64,000 nt of DNA. Origin: Atopomonas hussainii (GTDB lineage: Bacteria > Pseudomonadota > Gammaproteobacteria > Pseudomonadales > Pseudomonadaceae). This document shows positions 8,235-15,249 of the stretch, piece by piece. The stretch's first letter is position 1. Every line of letters begins with the position of its first letter. A program made the translations under genes and the position numbers. Below the pieces are notes generated by a model, which had not been told where the DNA came from, did no database searches, and was given only the letters and a program-made list of their open reading frames with translations. The stretch covers positions 62,001 to 126,000 of the forward strand of contig NZ_FOAS01000001.1 in the NCBI RefSeq assembly GCF_900109735.1, given 5' to 3'.

Positions 8235-8242
8235 AGGCGCTG

Positions 8243-8271
8243 CGCCGCGCTGACGCAAGGTCAGCACGGCG
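8243..8271 (+). terminator. Hairpin after the cupin gene
   Basis: Arms CGCCGCGCTGAC and GTCAGCACGGCG pair over 12 positions with one mismatch around a 5-nt loop, beginning 9 nt after the cupin stop. There is no following T-run, so it may end transcription weakly or protect the 3' end. Confidence 0.45.
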
Positions 8272-8324
8272 CGCTCAGGCACTACAAAGCGCCCGCTCAA
8301 GGGGCAAAAACCCTTGGGTCAATA

Positions 8325-8429
8325 CAAAAAAGCGACATCTGATCCGATGAATGGACATTCACGTCATCGGGGTTGCTGTCGCTTGTGTTTAATTTCGTAA
8401 CAGCGGCAAACCCGCACCACGCCTAGCTT
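8325..8429 (-). ncRNA. Candidate minus-strand small RNA ending in an intrinsic terminator
   Basis: On the minus strand a two-tier stem (outer arms AGCGACA 8377-8383 with TGTCGCT 8331-8337; inner arms CCGATGA/TCATCGG 8364-8370 and 8344-8350) runs straight into a run of six T (8331-8326), the form of a Rho-independent terminator. No protein gene lies upstream on that strand before pntAA, which is on the other strand. A possible sigma-70 promoter reads TTGAAC (8464-8459), 17-bp spacer, AAAAAT (8441-8436), which would give an RNA of about 105 nt. On the plus strand the same stem is followed only by GTGTTTAATTT. No known RNA family is recognised, so this remains a candidate. Confidence 0.33.
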
Positions 8430-8639
8430 TGCGCCATTTTTTTGCCTCTTTTAAGTGCGTTCAATTTTGTAGTCGCACTGTTTTGGCACTACATCACACC
8501 TTGAAGCACACCCCCCAAGTCTGCACAATGCGCAGCCCCGCGCCACTTCCTAAACCTTGTAGTGCGGGAATAACCAACACACCTGCGGTGACCGCAGAGT
8601 CGCCCAGACCCACTTGCAAACTATTGCGGGGAAGTTGCT
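8384..8639. promoter_or_regulatory. Leader region upstream of pntAA
   Basis: This stretch has no coding content of its own. It holds an AT-rich patch (8436-8470) and a hairpin CTGCGG-TGA-CCGCAG at 8583-8597, ending 42 bp before the pntAA start, which could be an operator or a 5' leader stem. I see no convincing plus-strand -35/-10 pair. Confidence 0.3.
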
Positions 8640-9761
8640 GTGCACATTGGTGTTCCTCTCGAAACGCATGCTGGCGAAACGCGCGTTGCCGCGACGCCAG
8701 AAACCGTCAAAAAGCTCATTGCTCAAGGGCATACCGTAACCGTGCAAACCGGTGCCGGTGTTAGCGCGAGCATTATCGACAGTGCTTATGAAGCCGTTGG
8801 CGCTACGATCGGTAGCGATGCCGCCGCCTTTGGCGCCGATATCGTGCTGAAAGTGGTCGCGCCGACCGAAAGCGAACTGGCTCATATGAAAAAAGGCGGC
8901 GTGCTGATTGGCATGCTCAATCCTTTTGATGACGCCAACATTGCACGCATGGCCGCCCAGGGCATTACCGCGTTTGCTCTGGAAGCCGCGCCGCGCACCT
9001 CGCGTGCGCAGAGTCTGGACGTGCTGTCGTCGCAGGCCAACATCGCCGGCTACAAAGCCGTGATGCTCGCCGCCAACCACTATCCGCGTTTTATGCCGAT
9101 GCTGATGACTGCCGCTGGTACCGTGAAAGCGGCCCGCGTGCTGATCTTAGGCGCTGGCGTGGCAGGCCTGCAGGCTATCGCTACCGCTAAGCGCTTGGGT
9201 GCTGTGGTTGAAGCCTCGGACGTGCGTCCGGCGGTGAAAGAGCAGATCGAATCGCTCGGCGCCAAGTTCGTTGACGTGCCGTTTGAAACCGACGAAGAGC
9301 GCGAGTGCGCCGAAGGCGTGGGCGGCTATGCGCGTCCGATGCCGGCATCGTGGATGGAGCGTCAGGCCAAGGCTGTGCACGAGCGCGCCAAGCAGTCCGA
9401 CATCGTCATCACCACCGCGTTGATCCCCGGCCGCAAGGCGCCGACCCTGCTGCAAGAAGCCACCGTGGCCGAAATGAAGCCAGGCTCAGTGATCATCGAC
9501 CTGGCCGCAGCCCAGGGCGGTAACTGTCCGCTGACCAAAGTCGATCAAGTGATCAACACCCACGGCGTGACCATTGTTGGCCACAGCAATCTGGCGGCGC
9601 TGGTCGGTGCCGATGCCTCGGCGCTGTATGCCCGCAACCTGCTGGACTTCATGAAACTGGTGTTCGACAAAGACGGCCAGTTCCACGTCAACCTCGACGA
9701 CGACATCGTTGCCGCGTGCCTGATGTGCCGCGACGGCGAAGCCGTGCGCAAAAACGCTTAA
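8640..9761 (+). CDS. pntAA: Proton-translocating NAD(P)+ transhydrogenase, alpha subunit part 1 (NAD-binding)
   Basis: The 373-residue soluble domain I binds NAD(H) and transfers hydride to domain III of PntB, coupled to proton entry. Visible features are HIGVPLETHAGETRVAATP at the N-terminus (family signature for alanine dehydrogenase/PntA), VLILGAGVAGLQAIATAKRLGAVVEASDVRP for the nucleotide-binding fold near residue 165, and PGSVIIDLAAAQGGNCP near 282. In this organism, as in other pseudomonads, alpha is split into PntAA and PntAB. The start is GTG with GGGGAAG upstream. pntAB follows after 11 bp and pntB directly after that, forming one operon closed by a strong terminator. Confidence 0.96.
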   Translation: MHIGVPLETHAGETRVAATPETVKKLIAQGHTVTVQTGAGVSASIIDSAYEAVGATIGSDAAAFGADIVLKVVAPTESELAHMKKGGVLIGMLNPFDDANIARMAAQGITAFALEAAPRTSRAQSLDVLSSQANIAGYKAVMLAANHYPRFMPMLMTAAGTVKAARVLILGAGVAGLQAIATAKRLGAVVEASDVRPAVKEQIESLGAKFVDVPFETDEERECAEGVGGYARPMPASWMERQAKAVHERAKQSDIVITTALIPGRKAPTLLQEATVAEMKPGSVIIDLAAAQGGNCPLTKVDQVINTHGVTIVGHSNLAALVGADASALYARNLLDFMKLVFDKDGQFHVNLDDDIVAACLMCRDGEAVRKNA

Positions 9762-9772
9762 GGAGCTGGACG

Positions 9773-10084
9773 ATGGAAATCTCTGACGGCATCTACAACC
9801 TGATCATTTTCGTGCTGGCCATCTACGTGGGTTACCACGTGGTGTGGAACGTCACCCCGGCCCTGCACACCCCGCTGATGGCCGTGACTAACGCCATCTC
9901 CGCGATCGTTATCGTCGGCGCCATGCTGGCTGCCGCGCTGACCGAAACCGTGCTCGGCAAGAGCATGGGCGTGCTGGCCGTAGCCTTGGCAGCGGTCAAC
10001 GTGTTTGGTGGCTTCTTGGTCACCCGCCGCATGCTGGAAATGTTCAAAAAGAAAGCGCCCAAGGCGAAAGCGGAGGGCAAATAA
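9773..10084 (+). CDS. pntAB: Proton-translocating NAD(P)+ transhydrogenase, alpha subunit part 2 (membrane)
   Basis: A 103-residue membrane protein making up the alpha-side part of domain II, the proton channel. It has three hydrophobic segments (about residues 8-27, 36-56 and 62-80) and a basic C-terminal tail (KKKAPKAKAEGK). The ATG at 9773 follows AAGGAG at a good distance and lies 11 bp after pntAA. It ends at the base before the pntB start, so translation is coupled. A longer frame from 9716 would overlap pntAA and is not used. Confidence 0.95.
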   Translation: MEISDGIYNLIIFVLAIYVGYHVVWNVTPALHTPLMAVTNAISAIVIVGAMLAAALTETVLGKSMGVLAVALAAVNVFGGFLVTRRMLEMFKKKAPKAKAEGK

Positions 10085-11521
10085 ATGAGCATGAACCTGA
10101 TTACCCTGCTGTATCTGGCTGCCTCGATTTGCTTTATTCAGGCGCTGAAAGGGCTATCACACCCGACCACCTCCCGTCAGGGCAACGTGTTCGGCATGAT
10201 CGGTATGGGCATTGCGGTGGTCACCACCATCGCGCTGATCGTGAAAATCAACGCCGAAATCGCCGCCACTGGCATCGTCTGGGTGGTGGTTGGTCTGTTG
10301 CTCGGCGGTAGCGTCGGCACCATCATGGCCAAGCGCGTCGAAATGACCAAGATGCCGGAGCTGGTCGCCTTCATGCACAGCATGATCGGCTTGGCCGCTG
10401 TGTGCATCGCCGTGGCTGCCGTGGTTGAGCCGCAGTCGCTGGGCATTGTCGCCACCGCGCTGGACCCGATCCCTTCGGCTAACCGCTTAGAGCTGTTCTT
10501 GGGTGCGGCAATTGGTGCGATCACCTTCTCCGGCTCAGTGATTGCCTTCGGCAAGCTGTCGGGAAAATACAAGTTCCGCCTGTTCCAAGGTGCGCCGGTG
10601 ATGTTCAAAGGTCAGCACCTGCTGAACCTGCTGGTCGGCTTGGCCATTCTGGCCTTGGGCTTGGTGTACACCTTCACTGGCGACCTGAGTGCCTTCGCGA
10701 TTCTGCTGGTACTGGCATTCATCATCGGCGTGTTGATCATCATCCCAATCGGTGGTGCCGATATGCCGGTGGTGGTCTCGATGCTCAACAGCTACTCGGG
10801 CTGGGCAGCGGCTGGTATCGGTTTCTCGCTGAACAACTCGATGCTGATCGTCGCCGGTTCGCTGGTGGGTTCTTCGGGTGCGATTCTGTCGTACATCATG
10901 TGTAAGGCGATGAACCGCTCGTTCTTCAACGTGATTCTGGGTGGCTTCGGTGCCGACGCCGGTGCTGGCGGCCCTGCTGGCGCACAAGCTGAGCGTAACG
11001 TGAAGTCTGGCTCCAGTGATGACGCAGCGTTCCTGCTGACCAACGCTGACACGGTAATCATCGTGCCCGGCTACGGCTTGGCCGTTGCCCGTGCCCAGCA
11101 CGCGCTGATGGAGCTGACCGAGAAGCTGACTCACCAAGGCGTGACCGTGAAGTTCGCCATCCATCCGGTAGCCGGTCGTATGCCGGGCCACATGAACGTG
11201 CTGCTCGCCGAGGCCGAAGTGCCTTACGACATGGTGTTCGAGATGGAAGACATCAACTCCGAGTTCGGCCAAGCCGACGTGGTGCTGGTGCTGGGCGCTA
11301 ACGACGTGGTTAACCCCGCGGCGAAGACCGATCCGCAATCACCGATTGCCGGCATGCCGATTCTGGACGCCTACAAAGCCAAGACCGTGATTGTGAACAA
11401 GCGCTCCATGGCCAGCGGTTACGCCGGTCTGGATAACGAGCTGTTCTACATGGACAAGACCATGATGGTGTTCGGCGACGCGAAGAAAGTCATCGAAGAC
11501 ATGGTCAAAGCCGTGGAATAA
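10085..11521 (+). CDS. pntB: Proton-translocating NAD(P)+ transhydrogenase, beta subunit
   Basis: The 478-residue subunit carries the remaining membrane helices of domain II (residues about 1-270) and the NADP(H)-binding domain III at the C-terminus (VIIVPGYGLAVARAQHALMELTEKL, then GRMPGHMNVLLAEAEVPYDMV and ANDVVNPAAKTDPQSPIAGMPIL), all hallmarks of PntB. It makes NADPH from NADH using the proton gradient. The start ATG abuts the pntAB stop. A textbook terminator begins 19 bp after its stop codon. Confidence 0.97.
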   Translation: MSMNLITLLYLAASICFIQALKGLSHPTTSRQGNVFGMIGMGIAVVTTIALIVKINAEIAATGIVWVVVGLLLGGSVGTIMAKRVEMTKMPELVAFMHSMIGLAAVCIAVAAVVEPQSLGIVATALDPIPSANRLELFLGAAIGAITFSGSVIAFGKLSGKYKFRLFQGAPVMFKGQHLLNLLVGLAILALGLVYTFTGDLSAFAILLVLAFIIGVLIIIPIGGADMPVVVSMLNSYSGWAAAGIGFSLNNSMLIVAGSLVGSSGAILSYIMCKAMNRSFFNVILGGFGADAGAGGPAGAQAERNVKSGSSDDAAFLLTNADTVIIVPGYGLAVARAQHALMELTEKLTHQGVTVKFAIHPVAGRMPGHMNVLLAEAEVPYDMVFEMEDINSEFGQADVVLVLGANDVVNPAAKTDPQSPIAGMPILDAYKAKTVIVNKRSMASGYAGLDNELFYMDKTMMVFGDAKKVIEDMVKAVE

Positions 11522-11540
11522 GCCCACGCCTCTGGCACCA

Positions 11541-11570
11541 AAAAGCCCGTCCTTGCGACGGGCTTTTTTT
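11541..11570 (+). terminator. Rho-independent terminator of the pnt operon
   Basis: AAAAGCCCGTC and GACGGGC pair around a 5-nt loop and are followed by seven T. It separates the pnt operon from the small-RNA locus downstream. Confidence 0.92.
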
Positions 11571-11617
11571 ATTTCTTTTGGCTCTAAAAGAAAGAACAAA
11601 AAATTATGGAAACAAAT

Positions 11618-11645
11618 GAAACTTTCCCACGAAGGCCCAGTCTGA
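11618..11645 (+). promoter_or_regulatory. AlgU/RpoE (sigma-22)-type promoter
   Basis: GAAACTT (11618-11624) and TCTGA (11641-11645) are separated by 16 bp, close to the extracytoplasmic-function sigma consensus GAACTT-N16/17-TCTGA used by AlgU in pseudomonads. It lies just after the pnt terminator and points into the small-RNA region; the expected start is about 11651. Confidence 0.7.
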
Positions 11646-11650
11646 ACTTA

Positions 11651-11773
11651 TGAGTGGGGCGCAAACCCACTCAGCTCCTTCGATGTTTTGTGTGTTGGCA
11701 GAAAATCCAAACGGTTTGTTTGGTACGACTAAACCCTGAGCTCTCCCCTCCCCAACGGCTCAGGGTTTTTTTT
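11651..11773 (+). ncRNA. ersA: ErsA/Spot 42-like small regulatory RNA
   Basis: A likely RNA of about 120 nt begins downstream of an AlgU-type promoter and ends in a strong terminator (arms AAACCCTGAGC 11731-11741 and GCTCAGGGTTT 11758-11768, then T's to 11773). Its 5' end forms a perfect 8-bp hairpin (TGAGTGGG 11651-11658 with CCCACTCA 11666-11673). The terminator loop is C-rich (CTCTCCCCTCCCC), suited to pairing with ribosome-binding sites. It converges on engB, the position of Spot 42 (spf) in E. coli and of the AlgU-dependent ErsA in P. aeruginosa, where the other neighbour is polA; here it is pntB. ErsA is about 132 nt. Sequence homology itself was not tested, so the name rests on position, promoter and structure. 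Confidence 0.7.
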
Positions 11774-11778
11774 GCCTG

Positions 11779-12429
11779 TTATTCGGCCAACTCGCCTTCT
11801 GCTTCGCTATCGTCGCCCAGCTCTAACCAGCCGCTCATCACGCTTAACGCCTCTTCCACGCCGTGGCGCTTCGGAGAGGAGAACAGCTGCGCGCTGGCGG
11901 TGTGCGGCCAGTTCTGATGCAGTTCGCGCTGCACCTTCAGCAAGGTGTTTTTCGCCGCGCCAAAGGTCAGCTTGTCCATCTTGGTCAGCAAGATATGGAT
12001 GGGTAGCTGACTGGCTTCGGCCCAGTCGAGCATCATAGTGTCGAAATCGGTGAGCGGATGACGCACATCCATCATCAGCATCACGCCGGCCAAGCAGTGG
12101 CGCTGCTGCAGGTAGGCCTCAAGGTGCTGCTGCCAGTGTTCCTTGAGGGCAATCGGCACTTTGGCAAAGCCATAGCCGGGCAAATCGACCAAACGGCGCT
12201 GTTCATCCAAGGTAAAGAAGTTGAGCAGCTGGGTGCGCCCGGGGGTTTTCGAGGTGCGCGCCAAGCGGGCGTGGGTCAGGGTATTCATCGCGCTGGACTT
12301 GCCCGCGTTGGAGCGCCCAGCAAAGGCGATTTCGTAACCCTCATCCGGCGGACATTGCTGCACCTTGGCGGCACTTTTTAAAAAGCTGGCTTGCTGGCAC
12401 AAACCAAGAATCGGGTTTTTACTCGACAT
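11779..12429 (-). CDS. engB: Ribosome biogenesis GTP-binding protein EngB/YsxC
   Basis: The 216-residue GTPase assists late assembly of the 50S subunit. It shows G1 [12 protein letters not shown] (near residue 38), G2/switch region [13 protein letters not shown]3 DLPGYGF, G4 TKMD and an [10 protein letters not shown] segment at the G5 position, in the order of the TrmE-Era-EngA-EngB family. I start it at the ATG on the complement at 12429, giving [10 protein letters not shown]; a start at 12453 would add eight residues not expected in the family. It is divergent from cytochrome c5 and convergent with the small RNA, 5 bp from its terminator. Confidence 0.95.
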   Translation of the reverse strand: MSSKNPILGLCQQASFLKSAAKVQQCPPDEGYEIAFAGRSNAGKSSAMNTLTHARLARTSKTPGRTQLLNFFTLDEQRRLVDLPGYGFAKVPIALKEHWQQHLEAYLQQRHCLAGVMLMMDVRHPLTDFDTMMLDWAEASQLPIHILLTKMDKLTFGAAKNTLLKVQRELHQNWPHTASAQLFSSPKRHGVEEALSVMSGWLELGDDSEAEGELAE

Positions 12430-12490
12430 GAACACTCTCTTTATCGGGCGCAAAGCGGCTGGTAGACAGCGCGCAAGGCTTGCCGCTTCG

Positions 12491-12519
12491 TTTCAGTTTC
12501 TAGGTGAGCAGTATATAAT
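12491..12519 (+). promoter_or_regulatory. Sigma-70 promoter for the cytochrome c5-c4 genes
   Basis: TTTCAG (12491-12496), a 17-bp spacer and a perfect TATAAT (12514-12519) lie about 104 bp upstream of the cytochrome c5 start in the gap shared with engB. Confidence 0.6.
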
Positions 12520-12622
12520 GCCCCGGTTTTTTGTGTGCTTAGTCCCGAAGGTCACAATCCTTGGCTGGCGAGAAGATCCACCAGAAGATCACCCACCAGC
12601 ACCCTGCATGAGGCAAAACAGT

Positions 12623-12928
12623 ATGAAAAAGCTGCTTATCGCATTGAGCATGGCGACCCTGACTGGCACTTTGGCCACTGCGGCCGTCGCTGCCCAAGAC
12701 CCTGAAGCTGTCTTCACCCGCGCTTGCGGCGCTTGCCATAACGGCCAGCTGCCCACCGCGCCGAAAAAGGGCGACACCGCCGCTTGGCAACAACGCATTG
12801 ATGAAAAAGGCATGGAAACCTTAGTGCAACACGCCACTAATGGCTTCAACGCCATGCCACCGCGCGGCCTATGCATGGACTGCACTGCCGAAGATTACCA
12901 AGCCGTGATCGAGTGGATGGCCAAGTAA
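12623..12928 (+). CDS. Cytochrome c5 family periplasmic monoheme cytochrome
   Basis: A 101-residue protein with a signal peptide (KKLLIALSMATLTGTLATAAVAAQ) and one heme c site, CGACH, near residue 36. The NAMPPRG motif supplies the distal Met, and the pair of cysteines in GLCMDC matches the disulfide typical of cytochrome c5. It carries electrons in the periplasm, probably towards terminal oxidases. The ATG at 12623 is the only start giving a clean signal peptide. Cytochrome c4 follows on the same strand after 48 bp, the arrangement of P. aeruginosa near engB and dsbA. Confidence 0.92.
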   Translation: MKKLLIALSMATLTGTLATAAVAAQDPEAVFTRACGACHNGQLPTAPKKGDTAAWQQRIDEKGMETLVQHATNGFNAMPPRGLCMDCTAEDYQAVIEWMAK

Positions 12929-12976
12929 GCCACCGCCGTCACCGAAACCCACTACCCATTGCCGATGGATAAGCTG

Positions 12977-13585
12977 ATGAACAAAGTACTTGCGACCCTG
13001 CTCCTGGGCCTCGGTTTGACTGGCGCCGCACACGCTGCTGGCGATGCGACTGCTGGTCAGGCCAAAGCTGCCGTATGTGGCGCTTGCCACGGTGTTGACG
13101 GCAACAGCGCCGCACCGAACTTCCCGAAACTGGCCGGTCAGGGCGAAAACTACCTGATCAAACAGATGAAGGACGTCAAAGAAGGTCGCCGTACCATTGT
13201 TGAAATGACCGGCCTGCTGGACAACTTGAACGAGCAAGATTTCGCCGATATCGCGGCTTATTTTGCTAGTCAAGCCGGCAGCATCGGCGCCGCTGACCCG
13301 GCACTGGTTGAGCGCGGTGAAGCTATCTTCCGTGGCGGCAACCTAGAAACCGGCCTGCCGGCTTGCACCGGCTGCCATGCACCGAACGGCGTAGGTAACG
13401 CCCCGGCAGGCTTCCCCAAACTCAATGGCCAGCACGCGCAGTACACCGCGAAGCAGCTGACCGACTTCCGCGAAGGCGATCGCAACAACGACGCTGGCGA
13501 TGCAGGCATCATGCGCACCATCGCTGCCAAGCTGTCGAACAAAGACATCGCTGCGGTATCCAGCTACATCCAAGGCCTGCACTAA
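12977..13585 (+). CDS. cc4: Cytochrome c4, diheme periplasmic electron carrier
   Basis: A 202-residue precursor with a signal peptide ending at AHAAG and two homologous cytochrome c domains. Heme sites are CGACH (near residue 33) and CTGCH (near 132); candidate axial Met residues are in VEMTG and GIMRT. Cytochrome c4 donates electrons from the bc1 complex to cbb3-type oxidases in pseudomonads. The ATG at 12977 has GGAT about 8 bp upstream; a start at 12965 would add four residues. A perfect terminator hairpin follows the gene, so the two cytochromes form a unit. Confidence 0.94.
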   Translation: MNKVLATLLLGLGLTGAAHAAGDATAGQAKAAVCGACHGVDGNSAAPNFPKLAGQGENYLIKQMKDVKEGRRTIVEMTGLLDNLNEQDFADIAAYFASQAGSIGAADPALVERGEAIFRGGNLETGLPACTGCHAPNGVGNAPAGFPKLNGQHAQYTAKQLTDFREGDRNNDAGDAGIMRTIAAKLSNKDIAAVSSYIQGLH

Positions 13586-13604
13586 GCGCTACGGATTACT
13601 GGTC

Positions 13605-13632
13605 AAAAGGGCAGCCTAGGCTGCCCTTTTTT
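13605..13632 (+). terminator. Rho-independent terminator after cytochrome c4
   Basis: A perfect stem AAAAGGGCAGCC/GGCTGCCCTTTT with T-run to 13632 begins 19 bp after the cytochrome c4 stop. The A-rich left arm also lets it act on the minus strand. Confidence 0.9.
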
Positions 13633-13714
13633 GTGCACAAAATTGCGCTACCCTGAAACCTCTACCGACAACGCCTGTCTATTACAGGCGTTTCGCTTAA
13701 CTAAGGAGCACTGA

Positions 13715-14335
13715 ATGAAGAAGCTGATGGCCGCCGCTGCCCTGACCGCCATGGCCCTGTTTAACCCAGCCATGGCTGCCGAAGCCGGCAAGCATTATCA
13801 GGAACTGCGCGCCCCAGTACCCACCGCCGAGCCCGGCAAGATCGAAGTGGTTGAGCTGTTCTGGTTCGGCTGCCCGCACTGCTACGACCTTGAGCCGACC
13901 ATCGAGCCGTGGGTGGAGCAGCTACCGGAAGACGTCAACTTCGTCCGTGTACCGGCCATGTTCGGCGGTGCGTGGAACACCCACGGCCAGCTGTACCTGA
14001 CCCTTGAGGCCATGGGCAAAGCCAAAGAGCTGACCCCAGTGGTGTTCAAGGCCTATCACCAAGACGGCAACAAGCTGGCTGATGTAGATGCCATGGCTGA
14101 TCTGCTCGCCGAGCACGGTGTAGACCGCGCCGAGTTCAGCAAAACGTTCAACTCTTTCGCGGTGAAATCTAAGGTCGAGAAGATCAAAAAACTCGGCATG
14201 GCCTATGGCGCCACCGGTGTACCGAGCGTGATCGTCAACGGCAAATACCGCTTAGACGTGGGCTCCGCCGGCGGCAAGCAAGAGCTGCTGCAGGTCACCG
14301 ACGAGCTGATCGCCAAAGAGCGCGCCGCCCAGTAA
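13715..14335 (+). CDS. dsbA: Thiol:disulfide interchange protein DsbA
   Basis: The 206-residue periplasmic oxidase introduces disulfides into exported proteins and is reoxidised by DsbB. A signal peptide ends near AMA|AE (residue 21); the active site FWFGCPHC has Cys53 and Cys56 with the classic Pro-His between them; the cis-Pro loop is GVPSVIVNG near residue 171. AAGGAG precedes the ATG. It sits between cytochrome c4 and an endonuclease-family gene as in P. aeruginosa. The nearby c-type cytochromes and the secreted enzymes encoded elsewhere in the window are plausible clients of the oxidative folding pathway. Confidence 0.96.
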   Translation: MKKLMAAAALTAMALFNPAMAAEAGKHYQELRAPVPTAEPGKIEVVELFWFGCPHCYDLEPTIEPWVEQLPEDVNFVRVPAMFGGAWNTHGQLYLTLEAMGKAKELTPVVFKAYHQDGNKLADVDAMADLLAEHGVDRAEFSKTFNSFAVKSKVEKIKKLGMAYGATGVPSVIVNGKYRLDVGSAGGKQELLQVTDELIAKERAAQ

Positions 14336-14338
14336 GCC

Positions 14339-15181
14339 ATGCTTAACCCGCTACGCCGCCCGCGCAGCCCCGCTGCCGGCGAGCTGCAAAGCAATAGCCT
14401 GTGCAACCGCAGCCTCGGCCTGACCACGCCGGGGCTGCTGCGCTTATTGAGCTTCAACATTCAGGTCGGCATCAACACCGGCCAATACCGCCACTACCTC
14501 ACCCGTGGCTGGCAGCATGTACTGCCCAACAGCCACCGCGCGCACAACCTGTGGCGCATCGGGCGGGTGCTGCAAGACTATGACTTAGTCGCCCTGCAAG
14601 AAGTCGACGGCGGCAGCTTGCGCTCAGGCTTTGTTAATCAAGTCGAACACTTGGCCCAAGTGGGCGAATTCCCTCTTTGGTATCAGCAACTCAATCGCAA
14701 TCTGGGGCGTATCGCCCAGCACGGTAACGGCCTGCTGACGCGCGTGCAGCCGTGCAGCATTGAAGACCACCCGCTGCCCGGCATCTTGCCGGGGCGCGGG
14801 GCGATTGCCATGCGCTTTGGCGAACCCGGGCGTGGTTTGGTGGTAATCATGCTGCACTTAGCCCTAGGTGCCCGTGGCCGCGTGCAGCAACTGCACTATG
14901 TGCGCGAGCTGATTGGCGACTACCGCAATGTGGTGCTGATGGGCGATATGAACGCCCACGCCGACGAACTGGTCGAGCATCCGGCCATGCACGATATCCA
15001 GCTACAGGCGCCGCACGAACACGCCACCTTCCCCAGCTGGCGACCGCAGCGCTGTATCGACCACATCCTGCATAGCCAGAGCTTGCAGGTGGAGTCGGTG
15101 CGGGTGCTCGACTTACCTATCTCCGATCACCTACCGGTGGCCCTAGAGCTGCGCCTGCCCAGCGACACCACGTTGCGTTAA
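14339..15181 (+). CDS. Endonuclease/exonuclease/phosphatase (EEP) family hydrolase
   Basis: The 280-residue protein has all conserved EEP motifs in order: LLSFNIQVG (metal/active-site Asn), LVALQEVDGG (metal Glu), the GNGLLTR strand, VIMLHLALG (catalytic His region), LMGDMNAHADE (Asp and Asn) and the C-terminal ISDHLPVALEL (catalytic Asp-His). These enzymes cleave phosphodiesters in nucleic acids or phosphoinositide-like lipids. No signal peptide is obvious, so it is probably cytoplasmic. It starts 3 bp after dsbA and is likely co-transcribed. The substrate is not known. Confidence 0.9.
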   Translation: MLNPLRRPRSPAAGELQSNSLCNRSLGLTTPGLLRLLSFNIQVGINTGQYRHYLTRGWQHVLPNSHRAHNLWRIGRVLQDYDLVALQEVDGGSLRSGFVNQVEHLAQVGEFPLWYQQLNRNLGRIAQHGNGLLTRVQPCSIEDHPLPGILPGRGAIAMRFGEPGRGLVVIMLHLALGARGRVQQLHYVRELIGDYRNVVLMGDMNAHADELVEHPAMHDIQLQAPHEHATFPSWRPQRCIDHILHSQSLQVESVRVLDLPISDHLPVALELRLPSDTTLR

Positions 15182-15249
15182 TTGCGCCGCAGCGGGGCAG
15201 CGCCGCACAGCCCTGCCTATACTGTGCCCAGCCCCTGAAGAGACGTGTT

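Noticed and set aside
8550-9080. Minus-strand frame that could have explained the terminator near 8331
   Set aside because: Antisense to pntAA with no start signal or domain, so the terminator stays without a protein gene.
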